64,000 nucleotides of DNA. Origin: Larus michahellis. Taxonomy: Eukaryota > Chordata > Aves > Charadriiformes > Laridae. The DNA is taken from assembly GCF_964199755.1 (NCBI RefSeq), contig NC_133899.1:62001-126000 (forward strand), written 5' to 3'. Shown one piece after another: positions 1-11,128 of this stretch. The notes beneath the pieces were generated by a model. It was given only the letters and a program-made list of their open reading frames with translations, was not told the origin of the DNA and ran no database searches. Position numbers and translations under genes: made by a program. How positions within the stretch are numbered: the first letter of the stretch is position 1; the number at the start of each line of letters is the position of its first letter.

Positions 1-1385
1 GGCCATAGGGACGGAAGAAGGTACAGGGACACGAGGAGGAAAGTGGAGGGGGGCGGTGGAACGGAGTGCAGATGTCCTCAGGAGGCTGGGGACCAAATGG
101 AAGCATCCTAGATGGCACAGAGGGTGATAACAGGGCTCTGAGGCACAAACACAGCCAAGGACGGGTTTCTGAGAGAAAGAGCTCAGACATAAAATTTTAT
201 AAGTCACAGGAATTAAGAAAATAAGAAAAAAAAATTAAAGAATAGAAATGGCGAACTCAAAACACTTAGAAAGAAAATCAAAAAACAGAGGGCACGAAGG
301 AAAGACAAGAAACAATTAAAAAGAAAGACAGCAAAGGAGATAAGTGTAAACGGAAAATCTTAAAAGCGTCCGTGATTAAAGGAGCAAGGAAACGAATTAC
401 AGAATAGCAATGGCAAACTAAATCGGAGACGTAGAAACAAAAATTAAAAAGCAACAGTGTTAAGGAAAGACAATAAATAATTTTAAAATGACAGCAAAGA
501 GAACAAAAGTATACATAGCAAGAACACTGAAAAAGCGGTAGCCAGTAGAGTAAATAAAGAGGAATATTACAAAATAGGGATGGCAAACAAAGACAGATGT
601 AGAAAGACAATTTTAAATGCAACAGCAGAAAGGAAAGACAGGAAATGATGCAATGAAAAGATAAGCCATAAAGACAACAAACAAGACAAAAAAACCCCAA
701 AGCTTAAGAAGTGATGGGGATTGGGGAAACAAAACAAAATAATTAGGAAACACGGACAGCAAACTGCAACGGAGATGTAGAAAGAAAATTTTAAAAAGCC
801 TCTGCATTAAAGAAATAAGAAAAAAATTAAAAATATACCCAGTGCACCAGATAAAAATGGACAAAAAGAATCTTTTAAAAGCAAGACTGATGACAGAAAG
901 AAAGGAAAAAAATTAAAAACATAGCAAGAGCAAAATAAATACAAAAGTGTAAACGCAAAGGAGTAAAAGACCAATACAGAACAAACAAAAAATTGGTATT
1001 AGCAGCTTCATAAAAGTAGACACAGAATTTTTAAAGCGAGGGGGTAAAAGAAAGACAGGAAAAATTAAAAGGTGAAAATGGCAAACTGGATAAAAGTCAA
1101 TAGAAAATTAAAAAAACAAACAGATTAAGAAAACAGGGAGCAAAAAAAAAAATAAGCTCAAACAACTGAATAAATAAAGACAATGAAACAAAATTGGAAA
1201 AGTAACAAAGTAGAGCACAGGCAAAAAGAATTAAAAAACACAGACAGGAATCTGGGTAAATGGAGACACAGAAAGAAGATTTGGAAAGGAACGGGGTACT
1301 GGCCATACAGGTAGGCAGCCATTTAAATAGCAGGAGCTGGAGTCGGACCAACAGCCACAGGACACTGGAAGAGGGATGCGGGGTG
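1..1385. repeat. Purine-rich degenerate tandem repeat
   Basis: The + strand is strongly A/G-rich, full of AAAATTAAA and GAAAGACA words. The phrase ATGGCAAACT...GTAGAAAG recurs at about 247, 412, 580 and 757, which suggests an old tandem repeat of roughly 165-177 bp. Long minus-strand open stretches here (for example 278-700 and 1097-1681) only reflect the lack of stops in pyrimidine-rich sequence; their translations are low-complexity Phe/Leu/Ser/Cys strings. I see no gene. Similar sequence returns at 21480-22300. Confidence 0.6.
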
Positions 1386-2218
1386 GAGCAGAGGGAGTCA
1401 CTGGAATTAGAGACAGGTTGCTGGGTAGAGGGAGACCTACAAACGCAATTTTCACAAGCAATAGCGAAGAAGGCAGCGGGGGAAGAATAAAATAAGAGCG
1501 GATGGGGAGCTGGGAAGGCAGAGGCACAGAAAGGAAATGGAGAAGGGGAGAAAGAACATGCTGGCATTAAGCAGAAAAGCAAAAATCTTTGGGGAGCCAG
1601 AAGCCGGGACAAGCAAGGCGGCACGCAGAGATCAGAAGAGGCACGGCAGGGAAAGGCCTGGACATGCACAAGAGGGCACATGACTCACCGCAGCTCCTGG
1701 CACGTGTGGGAGACCTTCGCTGCTCACAGGCTTCTCTCTCTGCCCCTTTGTCCTCGGTGGTGCAGGCAGCCTGACGACCCTTGCCCACCTAGGAGCGGGC
1801 AGGGGGTGCCTCGACGCTCTTGTCCCATGAAGCTCACACGCGCAGCCGACGAAGGCAGCGAGCTCCCTGCGCTCTGTGCTGGTGGTGCCCTCGGTCAGGG
1901 ATGGCTGGGAGGGATCCTTCCTCGCTGCAGGGACCGTCCGTTCCTGGCTGGAGGCACCCGCCTGTCAGAACCCCCTTCATTTGACTCCTCAGCCAGCGCT
2001 GGCAGGCAGCTGTGCCCAGGCAGCCCCCTTAGAAGTTAGAGGCCCTTGGCAAAGCAGACCCATCCCCAGGGCAGCCTTTCTTTTTAAGCCCTTGGCCCAG
2101 CCCATGCTCACCTCATGGGTCCCACCTGGGCTGCCTCAGCCCCAGCTGGAGCCCATTGCCAAAGCCCCACAGCACATCACCCCCTCCCCTGAGCCTCTCC
2201 CCGACCACCAGCTCTGCA
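1386..2218 (+). repeat. Block B, left copy of a duplicated ~0.8 kb segment
   Basis: This segment recurs in the same orientation at 20557-21417, beyond the far end of the satellite array. The copies align almost base for base, from the shared start AGCAGAGGGAGTCAC to the shared end near CAGCTCTGCA. The right copy has two small extra stretches: a repeated GGCAGAGATCAGAAG and a GGGAACGGGGGCC insert. I recognise no protein in it. Beyond the ends the copies diverge completely: block C follows here, purine-rich DNA follows at the right copy. Confidence 0.8.
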
Positions 2219-2234
2219 TCTTCTTCCTAGATGC

Positions 2235-3430
2235 TCTCCCTCCACTTTTAGGGGGAACCCCATGTGACACACACCGCCCACCCCACAACAAAGTCTTGTT
2301 TTGATTTACAACTACCATCCAGAGCAACACTACAACCTGCCATTAAAAAAAGAAACAAAAAGCAAAAAACACAAACCCACAAACATTACACCCCACACAA
2401 AGCAGCCTTAACAGGTTTGAGATGCAGTCTCCTTCACTACTGCTGAACAGCTCTGCTCATCCCAAAAAAAAAAAACCCTAATAAAAGAGCTGCCCACACC
2501 ACCTGCTGATGGCTACTTGATGGGAGTTGACTGTACCACCTTTGCCTCAACAGTATCATTAGATCAACGTATTACCCATAGACTCTTGCTGCTCTTCCCC
2601 CTACCCCTGACTCTACGCGACCGGGCAGAGCAGCTCCAAGCCCACCACACACAAGCACAGACCAACACTACACACAACACTACAAACAATGCACCTCACA
2701 GATCAGAGAAAACTCTCAGCAAGAAGGATGACACTCCGACGTAAGTGATTGTCAGGCAAGAAGACCTGTGGGCCCATGACGGTAACATGAGAAGCCTCTA
2801 GGGAAAGACCAGGAAATGAGGACAACGTAATGGCCCGGGACAACAAGCGACTCTCAGACTGAGATGATGTATGCGCAGGAAGCCGGTCTTCAAGACCTAA
2901 GAACTTAAGGATGCATGGAAGAAGTCCCAGTCACTGAAAACGGATGGCTAGAGAACAGAGCTGCTCCCGCAGCCAGAAACAACACTGTAAATGAGGACCG
3001 TCCAGAAACTTCTGAGTTTCTAAAGACCCAGCCGCGCTTTAAGCTTATGATGCAAGAAAAGCAGCACCTGACTGGGGCAATGCCAATGTGTACAGGCATT
3101 CAAGGCTCTAGGGATGGTGCCTGAAGTACAGACCACGCTCCTCAAGTGGAAAGAGAACATCAAGACCCAAGGAAGGACAGAAAACACACCACACAAACAA
3201 CACGATGGACACAGGCTGGAACCGCCCTGCCCGGCTCATGCTAGCATCGTGCTGAAGACTAACCCGCTCCCTTTACCTGCCCGAAGGGGACTGCTCCAGC
3301 CCTCTGCCCTTCTCTAACTTTAAGACGCCTCCCTGCAACTCCCAAACTTCTCCCCTCCTCCCAAGCCCTCCCCAGCTCTGGCCACTCAACTTAGCTTTCA
3401 GACGGCTGGAGGTCTTAAATCCCACGTCCA
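2235..3430 (+). repeat. Block C, copy 1
   Basis: About 1.2 kb that recurs at 23262-24440 and 25490-26640 in the same orientation. Shared landmarks are TTTTAGGGGGAAC near the start, GATGGGAGTTGACTGTACC in the first quarter, AAGAAGTCCCAGTCACTGAAAA in the middle and TAACCCGCTCCCTTTACCTG near the end. At 3431-3478 the AAGTCCCAGTCACTGAAAA part is present a second time, immediately before satellite-related sequence, so the array border lies inside a broken copy of this block. No convincing reading frame is shared between copies. Confidence 0.75.
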
Positions 3431-3479
3431 TGGAGGGAAGAAGTCCCAGTCACTGAAAACAGATGGTTAGAGAACAGAG

Positions 3480-4930
3480 CGCATTTAGAAACATAAACAC
3501 AGTGATTCCACAAGGGCACCTGTGCACGTGATGGCACTTTACCACATGCAAGATGTAACATTATACAGGGCAGTACAAGGCTAATACACAGTCAAATAAG
3601 GAGCAACCCATCGCAAAATTCATGATACAGTGTAGTACTATGACAGAATGTCACAAAAGATGAAGAAAACAATGATACAGCAATAAAATACAATACGTAA
3701 CAGAATACAGGGCAGTACAAGCAAATACACAATCAAATAAAGAACTAATTACAAAACTCAAAATACAGTGCTGTACAATCCCAGACAGTCTCAGGTGGCG
3801 GTAAAGACACTCACAGGGGAATAGAGTTCAAGACGTAACCCCAAACAGGCCGGTACAAGGCAATACAGGGTCAAATAGAGTACAACAGCCTAAGAAGCTC
3901 TCAATACAGTGCCTGTCAATGCCAGAATACATCAGATGGCTCGCGGCACGGTGAGAGGGCAATACAACGCAAGACTTTAGGAAAATACAGGGCAGTACAA
4001 GGCAATACGTCGTCAAAGATAGAACAACCGATCAAAAACACCCTCAGTTGAGTGCCGTACAATCCCAGAGAGTCTAAAAGGACAGTTAAGACAATTTCAT
4101 GGCAACACAACGCACAATGTAACACAATACAGGGCACTACAAGGCAATACAGAACAATATAAAAAACAACCTATCAAAACCCCACAATACGGTGCGGTAC
4201 AATCCCACACGGTCTCAGGTGGCGGTCGAGACAGTAATGGGGCAACACAATCCGAGATGCAACAGTACACAACAGAGTAGAATGGAATACGCAGTCAAAT
4301 AAATAGCAACCCATTAAAACAAACAAACCACAATACAGTGCAGGACAACACAAAAAATAAATGAGATGGCACTCAAGACAGAGCAAAACAATGCAAGAAG
4401 TAACAAAAGAGAGGGGCGTACCGTGAAATACAGAGTCAAATAAACAACCAATTAAGTATCCCGCAATGCAGTGTGCTGCAATGCCAAAATACGTCAGGCA
4501 GCAGTCGAGGAAACGACAGAGCTATGCAATGGACGACATAACAACACAGGGTGGTACAACACCAAAATGTATCAGATGGCACTCAGAACAATAACACGGC
4601 AATACAATGCAAGATGCAAGAATACAAGGCGGTAACAAGGCAATACACGGTCAAATACAGAACCACCAATAAAACCTGCACAATACAGATCGCTACAATC
4701 CCAGAACATATAAAGTGACAGTGAACGGAATGACGGGGCAATACAATGCAAGATACAGCACTAGACAGGGCAATATGCAGCAACACGCCTTCAAATAAAG
4801 AACAACCGACTAAAAAACGCACAATACGCACCAGTGCAATGCCGGAACAGATCAGATGGCAGTCAGGGCAATTACAGGGCAATACAATGCAAAACGTGAT
4901 GCCATAAAGAACAGTACAAGGCAATAGGCA
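3480..4930 (+). repeat. Left edge of the ~141-bp satellite array, diverged monomers
   Basis: It begins with a short piece (3480-3560) related to the start of the 3.1-kb unit spacer, with an interrupted CA run. About ten monomers of roughly 141 bp follow. The anchor word GTCAAATA or variants recurs near 3588, 3730, 3870, 4011, 4292 and 4432, giving 140-142 bp steps. The monomer carries CAGTACAATCCCAGA, then GGGCAATACAATGCAAGA, then GGGCAGTACAAGGCAATACA. These three related words suggest it arose from a ~47-bp sub-repeat. The + strand is T-poor and A-rich throughout. These edge monomers differ from each other and from those inside the higher-order units. Confidence 0.85.
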
Positions 4931-5622
4931 GTTGTGGCGGGCAGAGCGATTCACTTCACTCCTAAGAGAGAAGGGGAGAAACATTTAGAAACACACACAC
5001 ACAGGGATTCAACAAAGGTAGCAGTGCACGTGACAGCGCTTCACCAGATTGCACGGCCACGTACCCCGGGTTATTTACTGCCTAGGGGCCAGGGTCAGAC
5101 GAGCTGTCAGGGAGACCCTCCCCTTGAGTCACGAGGCTCGGAAAGGACCCCCTTGCTTTCTAAACTCCTTCTCCGAGAGGAGCCTAGCTGCGGCTGGATC
5201 CCATCCTTGCCCCGGCCTTGGGCAACCCTTTCCCTCTAAAGGATTCTATCTGCGCCATCAACCCGTTCTATCACTCAGCTGAGATTGCAAAGCTCTGCAT
5301 GCTATTAGTCACTTACCCAGATTCTGCTGCGGCAAGGCGTCTCTCAACCTCGAGGAGCAGAAACTTACGTGAGCGTCCCCGCTCAAGCGGAGGAGGTGGC
5401 GAACAGGCCGCTGCCGGGCAGGAAGGCTCCAAGGGCTCTCTTCCTGTCCACTAGCTGTAGAGGCAGCTAATTGACTTCCAGTCAGATCAGCCTGGGAACA
5501 AAATAGCTCAGTCCCCACTCCAGAAGGAGCGTTGACTCTGTTGCCTGCGGGGAGGAGAGAAAGGGGGGTTGGGGGGGGTGACGGGGTGGGAAACGGCGGG
5601 GGGCAGGGCACCGCACCACCAC
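4931..5622. other. GC-rich spacer in each higher-order unit (copy 1)
   Basis: A ~690-bp stretch unlike the monomers, repeated at about 8030, 11129, 14228 and 17334, with a truncated form at 20434. It contains a variable (CA)n run, a CACGTG E-box near 5028, a TGAGTCA AP-1-like word near 5125, many CpGs, and a dense run of G tracts at 5549-5609. On the minus strand there are splice-donor-like words (GGTAAGT near 5315, CGTAAGT near 5366), but no exon I can support. It could be a promoter-like or insulator-like element of a macrosatellite; that is inference from composition only. Confidence 0.75.
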
Positions 5623-8029
5623 GCCGGTCAAACAAAGAACAACCGATTCAATAATTCACAACACAGTGCAGTACAATCCCAGACAGTCTAAAACAACAGT
5701 CGAAACAATGATAGACCAATACAATGCAAGACATAACACACCACGGGGCAGCACGAGGCAAGACGCAGCCAAATTAAGAACGACCGATCAACACACCCAC
5801 GATAGCGTGCAGTCCTGCGACAGAATGTTTCAAGTGACCGTCAAAACAACGATGGGGCAATGCAATGCAATGCCTAACGATACAGGACGCTACGATGGAA
5901 CACACAACCCAAGAACTCATTCAGAAACTCACAATACAGCGCAGTACAATCCCAGACAAGCTAAAATAACAAGCAAGACAACGTCAGGGCAATACAATGC
6001 AAGACAAAGTTACACAGGGCAGTACAACGCCATACACAATCAAATAAACAGCAGCCAAGGAAAGAATTCACAGTACAGTGCCATACAATGCCAGACTATC
6101 ACTCAGATGGCAGTCGAGACAACGACACAGCAACACAGCGCAAGGCGTAACACAATACGGGGCACTACAAGACACTGCACGGTCAAAGAAACAACAACCT
6201 ATTAGAGAAGTCACAACACAGTGCAGTCCTCTGACAGAACGTCTATAAAAAGACCGTCTAGACAATGACAGGGTAATACAACGCAAGACGAAACACGATA
6301 CAGGGCACTACAAGGCAAAACACACTCACATCAACAACCGCCCCTTAAAAAAAAACGACAGCTCAGTGCAGCACCCTGCCAGAATATACATCACGTGGCA
6401 CTCCGGACAATTACCTGGCAATACAATGCCAAACGTAACACAAGACAGGGCAGCACAATGCAAAACAGAACGAAAGAAAGAACAACCTGACAAAACCCCT
6501 ACATACCCGTCAGTACCATCCCACAGGGCGTCACGTGGCGGTCGAGACAGTTACAGGACAACAGAATCCGAGACGTAACATTACACAGCGCAGTACAGTG
6601 CAATAGTCAGTCAAATAAACAACCCACGAAGGGACCCACAATACCGCGCGTTCCAGCGCCAACAGATGTCAGACAGCAGGCAAGATACCGACAGAGCAAT
6701 ACAGCGCACAACGTAAGACAACAGAGGACGGTCTAATGCTCAGACGCATCAGATGGCAGTCAAAACAATGACGCGGCAATACAATTCGAGACCCAACACA
6801 AAGGCGGTAGCACGGCAATACACGGTGGTCAAAGAAAGAGCACCCGGTAAAACCCCCACGATACAGATGGCTACTATCCCAGAGCGTCTACAATGACAGT
6901 GAAGAGAACGACAGGGCAATGCAACGCAAGACAGAACGCCATACAGGGCACTGCAAGGCAATACGCAGCCAAATCAAGAACAAACGTTTAAAAAAAAAAC
7001 GCAAGACCGAGCGGCACATACCGGAACGGACCAGACGGTCGTCAGGGCGATTACAGGGCAATACAATGCAAGACAAAACACAACACGGGGCAGGACGAGG
7101 CAAGAGGTAGTCAAATAATGAACCGCCGATCGAAAACCCACAGACGAGTGCGCTGCAATCCCGGTCGCAGATGGCACTCCATAAAATGACTGAGCAATAG
7201 AATCCAAGACATAACATTATACGGTGCCGTAGAATGCAATATGCAGTCAAACAGAGAACAACCCATTACAAAACCGACGAGACAGCGCGCTGCAATGAGA
7301 GACCATATCAGATATCCATCAAGACGGGTCCCGAGCAATACAATGCAAGACCTAACAGTATACCGGGCAGTACAATCCGATACACGGCGAAATACAAGGA
7401 AAACGAGTCCAGAACTGCATACATAACTGACGAGACAGCGCACTGCAATGAGAGACCATATCAGATATCAATCAAGACGGGTCCAGAGCAATACAATGCA
7501 AGACCTAACAGTATACCGGGCTCTACAATATGATACACCGTGAAAGAAAAAGAAAACGAGTGCAGAACTGCACGGTCTTGAGAATTTTTTAACACGATGG
7601 CTGAAATGACAATCCAAACAATGACAGGGTAATCCAACACCAGACATAGCACTATACGGGTCAGCACAACCCAATACCCGCTCAAATAATCAGCAAGCAT
7701 TTCTGGGACTGCACAGGATGGGGAATCGTTTAACGAGTACACAGTTCAATAAACAACAGCCAATTGTCGGACTGCAGTGGACTGTGAACGTTTTAAACAC
7801 AAAGTCTAAAGTCACAAACCCGACACCGACAGGACGATACAATGCGAGACAGCGTAACAGCGTACATGGCGGTACAATGCAATACACCGTCAAATAGAAA
7901 ACAGCTGATGAAGGAAGCGACAATACGGTGGCATACAATGGCAGAATAGATCAGATGACAGTCAAGACAACGACAGAGCCATACAACGCAAGACGTAACA
8001 CCACGCGGCGACAGACAAGGCAAGATGCA
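4931..8029 (+). repeat. Higher-order satellite unit 1 (3099 bp)
   Basis: The first of five head-to-tail units that all start at GTTGTGGCGGGCAGAGCG. It holds a GC-rich spacer (4931-5622) and then about 17 monomers of ~141 bp (5623-8029). Unlike units 2-5, its spacer keeps the longer form GAAGGGGAGAAACATTTAG near 4970, a form otherwise found only in the partial copy at 20434. The open stretches inside (for example 5666-6205 plus) are copied unchanged in every unit. They read as repetitive Gln/Thr/Asn-rich text from the monomers and are not credible proteins. Confidence 0.92.
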
Positions 8030-11000
8030 GTTGTGGCGGGCAGAGCGATTCACTTCACTCCTAAGAGAGAAGGAAGCATTTAGAAACACACACACACACA
8101 CAGGGATTCAACAAAGGTAGCAGTGCACGTGACAGCGCTTCACCAGATTGCACGGCCACGTACCCCGGGTTATTTACTGCCTAGGGGCCAGGGTCAGACG
8201 AGCTGTCAGGGAGACCCTCCCCTTGAGTCACGAGGCTCGGAAAGGACCCCCTTGCTTTCTAAACTCCTTCTCCGAGAGGAGCCTAGCTGCGGCTGGATCC
8301 CATCCTTGCCCCGGCCTTGGGCAACCCTTTCCCTCTAAAGGATTCTATCTGCGCCATCAACCCGTTCTATCACTCAGCTGAGATTGCAAAGCTCTGCATG
8401 CTATTAGTCACTTACCCAGATTCTGCTGCGGCAAGGCGTCTCTCAACCTCGAGGAGCAGAAACTTACGTGAGCGTCCCCGCTCAAGCGGAGGAGGTGGCG
8501 AACAGGCCGCTGCCGGGCAGGAAGGCTCCAAGGGCTCTCTTCCTGTCCACTAGCTGTAGAGGCAGCTAATTGACTTCCAGTCAGATCAGCCTGGGAACAA
8601 AATAGCTCAGTCCCCACTCCAGAAGGAGCGTTGACTCTGTTGCCTGCGGGGAGGAGAGAAAGGGGGGTTGGGGGGGGTGACGGGGTGGGAAACGGCGGGG
8701 GGCAGGGCACCGCACCACCACGCCGGTCAAACAAAGAACAACCGATTCAATAATTCACAACACAGTGCAGTACAATCCCAGACAGTCTAAAACAACAGTC
8801 GAAACAATGATAGACCAATACAATGCAAGACATAACACACCACGGGGCAGCACGAGGCAAGACGCAGCCAAATTAAGAACGACCGATCAACACACCCACG
8901 ATAGCGTGCAGTCCTGCGACAGAATGTTTCAAGTGACCGTCAAAACAACGATGGGGCAATGCAATGCAATGCCTAACGATACAGGACGCTACGATGGAAC
9001 ACACAACCCAAGAACTCATTCAGAAACTCACAATACAGCGCAGTACAATCCCAGACAAGCTAAAATAACAAGCAAGACAACGTCAGGGCAATACAATGCA
9101 AGACAAAGTTACACAGGGCAGTACAACGCCATACACAATCAAATAAACAGCAGCCAAGGAAAGAATTCACAGTACAGTGCCATACAATGCCAGACTATCA
9201 CTCAGATGGCAGTCGAGACAACGACACAGCAACACAGCGCAAGGCGTAACACAATACGGGGCACTACAAGACACTGCACGGTCAAAGAAACAACAACCTA
9301 TTAGAGAAGTCACAACACAGTGCAGTCCTCTGACAGAACGTCTATAAAAAGACCGTCTAGACAATGACAGGGTAATACAACGCAAGACGAAACACGATAC
9401 AGGGCACTACAAGGCAAAACACACTCACATCAACAACCGCCCCTTAAAAAAAAACGACAGCTCAGTGCAGCACCCTGCCAGAATATACATCACGTGGCAC
9501 TCCGGACAATTACCTGGCAATACAATGCCAAACGTAACACAAGACAGGGCAGCACAATGCAAAACAGAACGAAAGAAAGAACAACCTGACAAAACCCCTA
9601 CATACCCGTCAGTACCATCCCACAGGGCGTCACGTGGCGGTCGAGACAGTTACAGGACAACAGAATCCGAGACGTAACATTACACAGCGCAGTACAGTGC
9701 AATAGTCAGTCAAATAAACAACCCACGAAGGGACCCACAATACCGCGCGTTCCAGCGCCAACAGATGTCAGACAGCAGGCAAGATACCGACAGAGCAATA
9801 CAGCGCACAACGTAAGACAACAGAGGACGGTCTAATGCTCAGACGCATCAGATGGCAGTCAAAACAATGACGCGGCAATACAATTCGAGACCCAACACAA
9901 AGGCGGTAGCACGGCAATACACGGTGGTCAAAGAAAGAGCACCCGGTAAAACCCCCACGATACAGATGGCTACTATCCCAGAGCGTCTACAATGACAGTG
10001 AAGAGAACGACAGGGCAATGCAACGCAAGACAGAACGCCATACAGGGCACTGCAAGGCAATACGCAGCCAAATCAAGAACAAACGTTTAAAAAAAAAACG
10101 CAAGACCGAGCGGCACATACCGGAACGGACCAGACGGTCGTCAGGGCGATTACAGGGCAATACAATGCAAGACAAAACACAACACGGGGCAGGACGAGGC
10201 AAGAGGTAGTCAAATAATGAACCGCCGATCGAAAACCCACAGACGAGTGCGCTGCAATCCCGGTCGCAGATGGCACTCCATAAAATGACTGAGCAATAGA
10301 ATCCAAGACATAACATTATACGGTGCCGTAGAATGCAATATGCAGTCAAACAGAGAACAACCCATTACAAAACCGACGAGACAGCGCGCTGCAATGAGAG
10401 ACCATATCAGATATCCATCAAGACGGGTCCCGAGCAATACAATGCAAGACCTAACAGTATACCGGGCAGTACAATCCGATACACGGCGAAATACAAGGAA
10501 AACGAGTCCAGAACTGCATACATAACTGACGAGACAGCGCACTGCAATGAGAGACCATATCAGATATCAATCAAGACGGGTCCAGAGCAATACAATGCAA
10601 GACCTAACAGTATACCGGGCTCTACAATATGATACACCGTGAAAGAAAAAGAAAACGAGTGCAGAACTGCACGGTCTTGAGAATTTTTTAACACGATGGC
10701 TGAAATGACAATCCAAACAATGACAGGGTAATCCAACACCAGACATAGCACTATACGGGTCAGCACAACCCAATACCCGCTCAAATAATCAGCAAGCATT
10801 TCTGGGACTGCACAGGATGGGGAATCGTTTAACGAGTACACAGTTCAATAAACAACAGCCAATTGTCGGACTGCAGTGGACTGTGAACGTTTTAAACACA
10901 AAGTCTAAAGTCACAAACCCGACACCGACAGGACGATACAATGCGAGACAGCGTAACAGCGTACATGGCGGTACAATGCAATACACCGTCAAATAGAAAA

Positions 11001-11128
11001 CAGCTGATGAAGGAAGCGACAATACGGTGGCATACAATGGCAGAATAGATCAGATGACAGTCAAGACAACGACAGAGCCATACAACGCAAGACGTAACAC
11101 CACGCGGCGACAGACAAGGCAAGATGCA
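8030..11128 (+). repeat. Higher-order satellite unit 2 (3099 bp)
   Basis: Nearly identical to unit 1 across its whole length. The main differences are the shortened GAAGGAAGCATTTAG form in the spacer and a longer CA run just after it. Near-perfect identity over 3.1 kb in adjacent units points to recent amplification or ongoing homogenisation. Confidence 0.92.

Noticed and set aside
1097-1681. 194-codon minus-strand open frame
   Set aside because: Same compositional cause, spanning the purine-rich array and part of block B. The B-derived part is only partly preserved in the second copy of B.
5666-6205. 179-codon open stretch repeated in all five satellite units
   Set aside because: It is made of satellite monomers (Gln/Tyr/Asn/Thr-rich repetitive text). 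It persists only because the units are near-identical copies, and there is no codon or splice evidence.
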